From positions 248,001 to 312,000 of the forward strand of contig NZ_JAUOEL010000003.1 of the NCBI RefSeq assembly GCF_030540765.1: 64,000 nucleotides of DNA, given 5' to 3'. Below the pieces are notes generated by a model that was given only the letters and a program-made list of their open reading frames with translations, had not been told where the DNA came from and did not search any database. Positions 37,633-45,900 of this stretch are shown here, piece by piece. The stretch is from Flavivirga jejuensis (GTDB lineage Bacteria > Bacteroidota > Bacteroidia > Flavobacteriales > Flavobacteriaceae). The position numbers and the translations under genes are program-made. Positions within the stretch are counted from its first letter, which is position 1; every line of letters begins with the position of its first letter.

Positions 37633-38034
37633 CTAATCTTTTACAGTTTGCTTGGGGGCTCCCGTCTCATCTATTTCCCAAACATTAAATGTACCGTCTC
37701 CATCAAAATCGGTTATAGCTGTCGCTCTGGCCTTAAAGCTATTATTTGTTGCGCTTAAAATTTCGTAAACATAATTACTGGTTCCATTTTCTTTAACCGT
37801 TTTTGGAGCCTCAAAATCAATATCATTTAAATCGATTGAATATTTTGAATACATATATCGATAGGATGTTTGAGAATTGTAAACATATTTAAGTTGTGTT
37901 TGTGCTTCTATACTTTTAGTCTTACTAATTAAAGGCATTAAATTAGGCAATGCTAAAAGCAATAAAATACCTATTATTATAAGTACAATTAAGACTTCTT
38001 GTAAGTTATACGCAGGTAGTTTCAATGTTTTCAT
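37633..38034 (-). CDS. Major-type pseudopilin (GspG-like)
   Basis: 133 residues with a type IV prepilin leader: MKTLKLPA then YNLQEVLIVLIIIGIL, cleavage expected after Ala8 with Glu13 at position +5. The hydrophobic helix is followed by a small globular domain ending in ITDFDGDGTFNVWEIDETG, a calcium-loop-like Asp-rich segment as in GspG pseudopilins. Ala instead of Gly at -1 is unusual for the classic motif. It is the first gene of the minus-strand operon and has the dyad promoter at 38155-38221 upstream. Confidence 0.85.
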   Translation of the reverse strand: MKTLKLPAYNLQEVLIVLIIIGILLLLALPNLMPLISKTKSIEAQTQLKYVYNSQTSYRYMYSKYSIDLNDIDFEAPKTVKENGTSNYVYEILSATNNSFKARATAITDFDGDGTFNVWEIDETGAPKQTVKD

Positions 38035-38154
38035 TATGATTATTTAATTGTTCTTATATAAAATTTAAGTAGTGTCTATTTTAAAAAATAAAATGAAACT
38101 TTAAATTGATTATCAGTAATTTACAAACCAACTTAGCAAGTGGCTTAGATAATG

Positions 38155-38221
38155 TCAAAATACGGATCATTATTGAGAAATTACTAAGGTAAAACCTTAG
38201 TAAGAATAAGGATTTTCATTA
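38155..38221 (-). promoter_or_regulatory. Dyad promoter A of the minus-strand secretion operon
   Basis: Read on the minus strand: a distal dyad TAATGAAAATCCTTA (38221-38207, one mismatch), a proximal dyad TAAGGTTTTACCTTA (38199-38185) exactly 22 bp further on, and TATTTTGA as -7 box (38162-38155), starting 23 bp after the last base of the proximal dyad. The expected transcript start is about 115 nt before the pseudopilin ATG. The same layout is found at 39349-39416 and 53114-53180. Confidence 0.7.
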
Positions 38222-38255
38222 GTTTTTCAAATGGCATTACTAAAACGTCTGTAAC

Positions 38256-38930
38256 CTATAGAAATCCATACTCTTGTGCTACTTTTACTAATACATTGTC
38301 ACTTTCTTTGGTGGTATTAAAAACCTGCTTTAACAGCCGTTTTCTACGTTCTATTCCTCCAATAGACATATTAATAGTACTTGGTAAATCTTTCATTTTT
38401 GTGCCTTTAGATAATTCATATAGCAACCTCCTGTCTTTTTCATCTAAAGTAAAATCATTCATTAAACTCTTTCTTAAAAACTCTAAAATGGTTTTGGTAT
38501 AATAAGGCGTTCCTATTAGCACATGTTTAATGGCTTCTATAAAATTGCTAAACCCAGCTTCGCTTTTAACTAAAAACCCTTCTGGATTAACACTATTAAA
38601 AATATTATTTATTTTATAACTATTATTATGGTGGGTAGACACAATTATTTTAACATCACAAAATAATCGTCGAATCCTTTTCCCTAAATCTTCTCCAGAC
38701 AGAATACTATCATCTTTTGAAGGAGGTAAACTAATATCTAGAAAAACTAAATCGTATGGTTCTGATTTTAAAGCTAAACCTACTTTTAATATAGCAGAAT
38801 CGCAGTCTGATGCGGTATCAATTTTAAAAATATAGTCTGTATTTGAACCTAAATAAGAAAAAGCTCTTTCATAGGATTCTATTATTGCTACATGGTCATC
38901 GATAATTAAAACATTAATAGGTCTTGTCAT
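38256..38930 (-). CDS. NarL/LuxR-type response regulator
   Basis: 224 residues: receiver domain at about 5-130 with VLIIDDH (Asp11-Asp12), phospho-acceptor Asp65 in LVFLDISLPP and the conserved Lys in GFLVKSEAG; then a NarL-like helix-turn-helix at about 160-215 (LLYELSKGTKMKDLPSTINM, SIGGIERRKRLLKQVF). No histidine kinase gene is nearby, so it is an orphan here. It sits between the divergent secretion and fibre/RHS units, between dyad sites A and B. NarL-type dimers bind short dyads, so it is the natural candidate to bind TAAGG-N5-CCTTA; this is inference. Confidence 0.85.
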   Translation of the reverse strand: MTRPINVLIIDDHVAIIESYERAFSYLGSNTDYIFKIDTASDCDSAILKVGLALKSEPYDLVFLDISLPPSKDDSILSGEDLGKRIRRLFCDVKIIVSTHHNNSYKINNIFNSVNPEGFLVKSEAGFSNFIEAIKHVLIGTPYYTKTILEFLRKSLMNDFTLDEKDRRLLYELSKGTKMKDLPSTINMSIGGIERRKRLLKQVFNTTKESDNVLVKVAQEYGFL

Positions 38931-39123
38931 CTTTAGTTATATTTAAATTTGGATTTTTCAATCGTGTATTTTGAGAGCGAGGTTAGTTCATAAATAAAAA
39001 TTATGCTTTGACATTGGGAGCTTATAATATATCTGGGTGTTTAATTATTTTTAATGAAGATGCAGCATATTTTGGGACTTAAGAATTACACAACTAATCT
39101 ATGAATAATTTCCAAAAAACAAG

Positions 39124-39160
39124 TAAGGAAAAACCTTAGAATATATAAGGTTTTCCCTTA
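39124..39160. promoter_or_regulatory. Dyad pair B upstream of the response regulator
   Basis: TAAGGAAAAACCTTA (39124-39138) and TAAGGTTTTCCCTTA (39146-39160): two perfect TAAGG-N5-CCTTA dyads 22 bp apart. Unlike A, C and D, no TANTTTKA box occurs 23 bp away on either strand. It may serve autoregulation of the response regulator or act as an extra upstream site. Confidence 0.6.
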
Positions 39161-39348
39161 TTTTTATTTATGTGGATTTTAAAGTAATTACAATTCGAAA
39201 AAAAACCATGCTAATCTTTTTAAGGTCAATAATTTACTATCTACTACTAAATAATTACTAATACCCTACTCTAATTCACCCTATTTACTTCGCTCTTAAA
39301 ACTCTAATGTTTACAGGCAGCCACGCCCACAAATAAACCTTATAAAAA

Positions 39349-39416
39349 AAAGGAAAACCCCTTACACATCCTAAGGGAGAACCTTATACATTTCTCATTG
39401 TAATGTTATAATTTTA
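39349..39416 (+). promoter_or_regulatory. Dyad promoter C of the fibre/chaperone/RHS unit
   Basis: The distal dyad AAAGG...CCTTA (39349-39364) has one extra spacer base. The proximal dyad is TAAGGGAGAACCTTA (39372-39386), with its CCTTA half 22 bp after the distal CCTTA. TAATTTTA (39409-39416) is the -7 box, starting 23 bp after the last base of the proximal dyad. It lies 21 bp before the ATG of the degraded fibre gene and so probably drives the plus-strand genes from there. Confidence 0.7.
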
Positions 39417-39436
39417 CGCCCGTAAAATTCCAAATT

Positions 39437-39876
39437 ATGAAGAGGTTATTTTTGTTCAGTTTATTTATTAGTAATGCAATTATTGCCCAAATAACAGACA
39501 CAGGAAATAATGTAGGTATAGCTACCACCACCTCAGGTTCCAGACTCACTGTAGCAGAAAATGTCCATACCTAAGAAATAAACCGATTTTGTTTTGAAGA
39601 CTATTACGATTTTCCTGATTTAGAAAAAACAGAAATATTTATAAAGAGAAACAAACACTTATCTGAAATTCCTTCAGAAGAAGAGATGTAAAAAAGGGTT
39701 TCTTTTAGCCAAGACGAATATAAAGTTACTTCAAAAATTGAGAAACTACCCTTTATACCATTCAACTAGATAAACAATTAAAATCTCAAGACACCCAATT
39801 AAAAATACAAACAGAAATTAATCAAGAAATAAAAGCATGGCTTTTAAAATTAGAACAATTATTACAAAAAAATTAA
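39437..39876 (+). pseudogene. Degraded tail-fibre-like gene
   Basis: The frame starts MKRLFLFSLFISNAIIAQ (a signal peptide) and continues with NVGIATTTSGSRLTVAENV, clearly the fibre family. It meets TAA at 39572, goes on as FCFEDYYDFPDLEKTEIFIK and NKHLSEIPSEEEM (the conserved tail), meets a second TAA at 39689, and needs a frameshift near 39746-39752 to read LYTIQLDKQLKSQD and a coiled-coil end to the TAA at 39874. The head is also short. Two stops and one frameshift make it a pseudogene. The intact dyad promoter C now probably serves the genes downstream. Confidence 0.85.
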
Positions 39877-39893
39877 ACAAACAACCTTTTTAA

Positions 39894-40427
39894 ATGAACA
39901 AACTAGCATTCCCAGTATCCCTAATTGCCATCGCAGCAAGTATTTTTTCCATTTTTCAATTACAATCATCATCAGAGCAAGTGTATGTAGATGTCAACAA
40001 ACTTTTAGATGGTTATAAACGCACAAAAATTGTAAGAGCTGCTTTTGAAGAAAAAGCAAAAACTCTAAATGCCAATGTAGATAGCTTAATGAGTGATTGG
40101 CAAAACGAGCTAAAAACCTATGAAAAAGAACGCTCTAAAATGAGTAAGAAAGAATTAGAATTAAAACAAGAACTCTTAAGTAATAAACAACAACAAATAA
40201 ACAATTACCAACAAGCCATACAAAAGCAAATACAGGAAGAAGATAAAAAATCGACCCAAACGGTTATTAATGATATTAATGATTATGTGAAAGAGTACGG
40301 TAAAAAAAATAATCATAAAATAATATTTGGAGCCAGTGGTAGCGGTAATATTATGTATGCAGATGAGGGAACAGATTTAACCCAAGATGTATTGAATGGG
40401 CTTAATGCAGAATTTGGTGGAAAATAA
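39894..40427 (+). CDS. OmpH/Skp-like periplasmic chaperone
   Basis: 177 residues with an N-terminal signal anchor (AFPVSLIAIAASIFSIFQL), a beta-strand entry VYVDVNKLLDGYKRTK, a long charged coiled coil at about 50-125, and the C-terminal strand HKIIFGASGSGNIMYADEGTDLTQDVL typical of Skp/OmpH proteins. Skp-type trimers hold unfolded outer-membrane or surface proteins in the periplasm. Placed between fibre genes, it may be a dedicated holdase for fibre or RHS proteins rather than the housekeeping Skp, which is normally next to bamA. The specialisation is inference. Confidence 0.85.
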   Translation: MNKLAFPVSLIAIAASIFSIFQLQSSSEQVYVDVNKLLDGYKRTKIVRAAFEEKAKTLNANVDSLMSDWQNELKTYEKERSKMSKKELELKQELLSNKQQQINNYQQAIQKQIQEEDKKSTQTVINDINDYVKEYGKKNNHKIIFGASGSGNIMYADEGTDLTQDVLNGLNAEFGGK

Positions 40428-40469
40428 GCAACTTAGAAAACAAAGAATTAAACTAAAAACAAGACCTTC

Positions 40470-41339
40470 ATGAAAAACGTAATTTTAATATTGATAACAG
40501 CAATAGTATTACCTTTTGTTTCTTTTGCACAAGGAATAACTGGGACGAGTTACCCAACAAATGGAACTACGTATTATGGATTAAATTCAGATACCACGGA
40601 CTCTTATTCAACTCATTTCGGTAGTGATTCAGGGCAGTATTCAAATGGTGAGTTTAATGTTTTTTTAGGGTCATCTGCGGGATATTATGTTTCTGGAACT
40701 AATAATGTTTATTCGGGATCAGAAGCAGGGTTTCATGGTTATGGAAGTTATAATGTTTATTCAGGATCAGATTCAGGATATGGTGCAGATGGAAGTAACA
40801 ATACGTATTTAGGTTCTAGGTCAGGAGTTGGTTCTTCTGGAAGTTATAATGTGTTTTTAGGAAACCAAGCAGGATCTACTTCAACCGAGAGCAATAGGTT
40901 ATATATAGATAACAGTGGCACAACCACACCTTTAATATACGGTAAATTTGATACCGATCAAGTAGGTATAAATACAACAAATATTCCTGTTGGGTATACT
41001 TTTGCTGTATTGGGTAAAATAATTACAGAAGAAGTAAAAGTGAAGCTTTATGCAAGTTGGCCAGATTATATATTTAATAAAGATTACAACTTACCATCCT
41101 TAAAAGAAGTAGAAAACCACATTAAAGAAAATGGTCATTTACAGAATATCCCATCTGCCAAAGAAGTTGCCGAAAATGGTATTCTACTAGGTGATATGAA
41201 TGCGAAACTCCTTCAAAAAATTGAAGAACTTACCTTATATACCATTCAGCAACAAAAAGAATTAGAAGAACAGAAAGAAAAAAATTCAAGTTTAGAAGAT
41301 AGATTAAAAAAGTTAGAGGAATTGGTATCAAATAAATAA
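40470..41339 (+). CDS. Tail-fibre-like protein with adhesin-type head repeats
   Basis: 289 residues, signal peptide ending VSFAQ. The head (about 50-145) is a run of Gly/Ser/Tyr/Asn repeats of some 14-16 residues such as [16 protein letters not shown] and [16 protein letters not shown], resembling left-handed beta-roll heads of trimeric adhesins. Then comes the family tail: [44 protein letters not shown] and a coiled-coil end. It follows the OmpH-like chaperone by 42 bp. A surface fibre or adhesin is likely; no lipobox or sorting domain of the type IX system was recognised. Confidence 0.78.
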   Translation: MKNVILILITAIVLPFVSFAQGITGTSYPTNGTTYYGLNSDTTDSYSTHFGSDSGQYSNGEFNVFLGSSAGYYVSGTNNVYSGSEAGFHGYGSYNVYSGSDSGYGADGSNNTYLGSRSGVGSSGSYNVFLGNQAGSTSTESNRLYIDNSGTTTPLIYGKFDTDQVGINTTNIPVGYTFAVLGKIITEEVKVKLYASWPDYIFNKDYNLPSLKEVENHIKENGHLQNIPSAKEVAENGILLGDMNAKLLQKIEELTLYTIQQQKELEEQKEKNSSLEDRLKKLEELVSNK

Positions 41340-41346
41340 TTAAAAG

Positions 41347-41988
41347 ATGAAATATACACTTGTTTTAATATTTATAATGCTTGTAGTAAATACTACAATA
41401 GCTCAGGAAGTGGAAGTATCAACAGCTTTAAAATTAACAAAGACACTTCATTCAAAAAAGATAGAACCCAAAGTGCGTTTTATTAAGGAAATAAAAAAAA
41501 CAAATGAAACTAAGGATAAAAAAACTATTGCAGATCATTTATATAAAAAAATATCACAAATTTATACTACCGTATTTACTCCAGAAGAAATAACAAATAT
41601 GTTTGCCTTTTATAATTCTGCATTAGGTAAAAAAATTGCAGAAAATGAAAGAAAAGTTAATAGAGAAGTGTCTACTATTATAAGGCAATGGGAAACGGAT
41701 CAACTAAGTATAGAACAAAGGCAAACCTCAAAAATTGTAGACGAGAGAAGACGTATAGAAACAGATTCGTTACGCGCTCTTAAAAGAAAAGAATTGATTG
41801 CGAAAAGAAAAGCAGAAAGAGAGACACCGCTTCCTAAAATAAATAACCTTGACGATTTAAAAAAACTAATAGAAAAACAGCCTTATATCATTTCAGATCG
41901 CAGGTTATTATTAGAATTATTTGGTAAAAAAGGATTAGAAAAATTACGTAATCCAGAATCAAGAGTCTTGAAAGAAAATCAAAAATAA
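41347..41988 (+). CDS. DUF2059-like secreted protein
   Basis: 213 residues with a signal peptide (LIFIMLVVNTTIAQ). The segment YTTVFTPEEITNMFAFYNS followed by ALGKKIAEN matches the DUF2059 pattern (FT..E...m..FY.s..Gkk). The C-terminal half is strongly charged and helical. It follows the fibre gene by 7 bp and is surely in the same operon. The function of DUF2059 proteins is unknown; a periplasmic role in assembling the fibre/RHS products is possible. Confidence 0.65.
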   Translation: MKYTLVLIFIMLVVNTTIAQEVEVSTALKLTKTLHSKKIEPKVRFIKEIKKTNETKDKKTIADHLYKKISQIYTTVFTPEEITNMFAFYNSALGKKIAENERKVNREVSTIIRQWETDQLSIEQRQTSKIVDERRRIETDSLRALKRKELIAKRKAERETPLPKINNLDDLKKLIEKQPYIISDRRLLLELFGKKGLEKLRNPESRVLKENQK

Positions 41989-42013
41989 CTTTTTTGAGTA
42001 TAAAACATAAAAT

Positions 42014-42640
42014 TTGAAAAATTACAATTATATAAAATTCGTTTTTAGCTTACTCATACTTTCGTCGTGCGTAAATAATAAGACATTCAATAACGAAACC
42101 GCATTGCTAGAGTATATCAAAGCTCCCAAAAACGGCTATACACAAAGTAAAACCATAAACGGAGTAGATTATACTTTAACCTATCGCCCCACAGATATGT
42201 TAGTAGTACAAGAGTTGGGTAATAGTATTGCGGATGCTAAACATAGTTCACTGGACGTGGCCGAAGTGAGAAACAAATACAACAAGTACATGTATTTCAA
42301 TTTAAGCATGAGTAAAAATAACCAAGAGCTATTAAGTGTTACTCCAAAGAACAGAAACGAGTTTGGAGCTATGGTAAATCAACTAGCATTTGGTATGAAC
42401 GAAAAAGTACATGTATACACTCCAAGTAAAGACACGTTAGAAATGGCAGACTTTATTTACCCACGCATGTACGGTATAAGCAGAGCAACTACCATCATGT
42501 TTGTGTACCCCAGAGACGTAAAAGCATTAAATAACAAGTATATAAATTTTACTATTGAAGATTTAGGCTTGTATACTGGTGAAGTGAAATTTAAAATACC
42601 AATTAAAAAAATAAAAGACGAACCCAAGTTAAAGCTATAA
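42014..42640 (+). CDS. Lipoprotein of unknown function (TTG start)
   Basis: 208 residues. The start is TTG at 42014: an in-frame TAA lies just upstream at 42008 and there is no ATG before the signal. The N-terminus MKNYNYIKFVFSLLILSSCV is a lipobox with Cys19. No known domain was recognised. It is last in the short run of genes behind dyad promoter C before the RHS genes, 25 bp after the DUF2059 gene. Confidence 0.7.
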   Translation: MKNYNYIKFVFSLLILSSCVNNKTFNNETALLEYIKAPKNGYTQSKTINGVDYTLTYRPTDMLVVQELGNSIADAKHSSLDVAEVRNKYNKYMYFNLSMSKNNQELLSVTPKNRNEFGAMVNQLAFGMNEKVHVYTPSKDTLEMADFIYPRMYGISRATTIMFVYPRDVKALNNKYINFTIEDLGLYTGEVKFKIPIKKIKDEPKLKL

Positions 42641-42919
42641 ATGAATTTGATCATTGACAGACTGTGTCGCAATTCAAAACACATGTTTGAGATTTCTTTA
42701 TTTGAGTTTCTTCTCAGACACCCTCCGAGTTTTCTTTGCCAAAAAACGCGAAAACACTGATTAAAAGACAGTCTGTGAGCGTAGTCGAAATGAAAATAAC
42801 CGTAGAAAACTTAAAAACGAACCACAATTAAAATTATAAGGTCATTGTGATGAATCTCAATATTTTTTTGGGATGACGTAACAATCTGTTAATTGAAAAC
42901 TTATATCAAAATAAAAATT
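42641..42919. repeat. Intergenic region with inverted-repeat remnants before the RHS genes
   Basis: No gene. ACAGACTGT (about 42657-42665) and ACAGTCTGT (about 42769) form an inverted pair about 105 bp apart. GTGAGCGTAGTCGAAATG (about 42775-42792) resembles the motif at about 28239-28258. GTCATT...GGGATGAC (42841-42878) has the end type of the 13685/13911 repeats. This looks like pieces of dispersed flavobacterial intergenic repeats. No dyad promoter of the TAAGG type was found here. Confidence 0.5.
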
Positions 42920-45900
42920 ATGAGAAACAAAAAACGCCCAAAACTAGTAAGCATAGCTTTTACAATGCTCATGTTTATTGTATTTATTAACAAAACGAAT
43001 GCCCAGGGACCTAATGCCCCGGAAGCTGCCAGTTTTGAGCCTGTGGATGCTACTGATATGGTGAATTTAGTAACAGGCGATTTAAGTTATGTGTTACCCC
43101 TATTAAATGTGCCTTCTCCAGAAGGGGGGTACCCTATTACTTTATCATATCATGCTGGTATTGCTATGGGTCAGGAAGCATCCTGGGTTGGATTAGGGTG
43201 GTCTATTAATCCAGGAGCCATAAATAGAAGTGTTAATGGATACCCAGATGATTGGGAAGTAGGAAAAGTTAGAAACCTCGTTTATAATAATATTGGTACT
43301 GCTACTAGTTATTACGGAAGTATTGGGGTAGGAATAAATAATAACAATAATGTAGGTCTCTATGGATCATATACAGAGGCTAAAGGTTTTGGAGGAACAA
43401 ATCAATACTCTTTTGATATTGGTGGATATTTCAGTAGTTTAAAAAACACTTATAGTCTTGGGACAAATGGAGTGGGGTATTCGCATGACGTATTTGAGGC
43501 AGCAGGTAAAGGAGGGGTGTTATCTAAGGCCTCAATTGGGGCTAATTATAATTGGAACAATGGAGCAATTTCGGGTTCATTTAAAGGAAATAAAAGCTCC
43601 ATAGGAATTAACTTCAACTCTACAGGTTATAGTGTATCAATTCTAGGAAAAAATATTGGAGGTAATAATGGAGGTAATACACTGGGAGCAGTAACAAATG
43701 TAGATAAAATATCTTTTCAAATATCAGGTCAATTCAAGATGATAAATTTTAGTTTTGGTTATAGTAAAGATTTTTATTGGGCCTATGATTCAGAAAAAGT
43801 TAGTGTTTCTGGAGTTCTATATAGTTCGGGTATTAATGAAAATTTAACTTATTCTGATTCATATGAAATGATGAATGTTGGAGTTGGAGAAAAAAAAATA
43901 AAGAATAATAATTTAAGCTCGTTTAATTTAGATAATTTTTCTGTCTCTTCACAAGGTTTACTTGGTAATATAACTCCTAAATTTTATGAAAAAGGAACAC
44001 TTCGTAATTCTTTGGTAGGTTTAAATGTTGATAATAATGGCTTTTTTGAAGACAAAATCGATTATATGTATGGAGTTCCTTTTACAAAACATCCACTTAG
44101 CCCTAATAACAGACCAGAGTTTTATTTTGATAATATAAATGCATCATATATAAAATCTGAAATTTCAAAATGGAATGCTAATAGCACATCTTATAATTCT
44201 ATTTTAGATATTGAGAATAGTTATGATTTAACAACTATATTGAATATATCTGACACAGAAAACAGTAATTATAACGCTATTAATAAGCGAATTATTAAGG
44301 GACCATTTGTTGAATATTTTATTAATAGCGAAATTGCTAACTCCTACGAAAATGTTGTTTCAAGAGGTTTTATTGAAGCAAAAGAATTTGATAGATTTGC
44401 TATAGATGACAATATCAACACAATTAGCCCATCAATTCCGTTAGATGGGATTGGAGCCTTTAGTATAACATCTTCAGACGGTAAAACATATCATTATTCA
44501 CTTCCAGTTTATCATAAAGAATTTTTTAAAACTGTTTCAAAAAAAGATGATGATGTTAATGAAAAATTTTATAGGACAGAAAATTACAAACCTTATGCTA
44601 CACATTGGTTATTAACAGCTATAACTGGACCTGATTATTTTGATTCAAATGATAATGGTCGATTAGATAAGGATGATTATGGTTATTGGGTAGAATTCGA
44701 ATATGGTAAATGGCTTGATAATTACACTTGGAGTTCAACAAAAAGTCCAAGTCAATTTAATTATTATGAAGACTCAAAGTCTCATAGTTTTGGAATTAAA
44801 GAAGTTTATTATTTAGATAAAATTAGAACAAGAGATCATATAGCATTATTTATTAAAGAAGAAAGATTAGATAATTTATCTGCACAGATAACTTTTTATG
44901 AAGATGAAAATAAGTATAAAGTTTTTACAAATAATATACCTAAAGTAATACTAGTAAATACGTCTGAAGGGCCTGAAGTGATAGGTAGGCCTGAATTGAC
45001 AGCTATTTTGAGAGATAATAATATTTCTGCTGGAACAGGAGTTTATACATGGTATAATTTTTATAAAGATTATATAAAAATAAAAGGTAACAATTCTACT
45101 TTAAGACTAAAAGAAATATTGTTGTTTGCTAATGATCCAGAAAATGATTTAGCGAAAGATTCTTCTGGAGAAATTGCTTCGACGTTAGAATCAGAACTTA
45201 ATTTTAAATATGAAGTTGGTGTAGGTAATTATTCATCAGGATTAGTAGATTGGGAAAGGAGAATATTCTATAACACGAAAAAGTTTAATAAAGTTCTTGA
45301 TATAGGAGATATTGATCAAGCGGATATAAGGAAGGATGCTAAAAAAACAATTCAATTCAATTATGATTATGATTTAGGTAAAGGGTCTTCAAATTCTATT
45401 GCTCCAGATAAGGGTATGTTAACTCTGAAATCAGTTAATTTTTTAAATAAAGGAGGTGTTCAATTAATACCTAGTTATAAATTTAACTATTATGATTCTG
45501 ATGTTTATTATGATAAAAGTGATTTTAATGCATGGGGTTATCATGATTTAAATCCAAAAATCTGGAGTTTAAAAGATATTGAAACTCCTTTAGGAGCTAA
45601 AATCATAATAAACTATGAATCAGATGATTATTTTACAGAAGCCTCTATTAATAAAAGGGTTTTTTATTCTGGCTTAAAATACTCTTTTTCTTCTTCTGGA
45701 AATAATTTACAAATTACAGTTGAAAATGACCCAGATAATGAGGAAATTATAGATTTTACAAAACATTTTGATACTAATAGTAATGTACCATTAGATCTAT
45801 GGATTTGTAGAAGGCATGAATATTATAAAGCGCTGAGTTGTGAAGCAAGAATTGGAAGCATTGATGTTAATGAAAATATCAATGTTGTATCTGTATCGAG

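Noticed and set aside
39210-39263. Short ORF downstream of dyad pair B as a possible leader peptide or small RNA gene
   Set aside because: Only about 17 codons, no ribosome-binding site, and no -7 box at the distance seen in the other dyad promoters.
42893-42919. TTG start for the first RHS gene
   Set aside because: The ATG at 42920 gives a normal signal peptide; the nine extra residues would push it inward.
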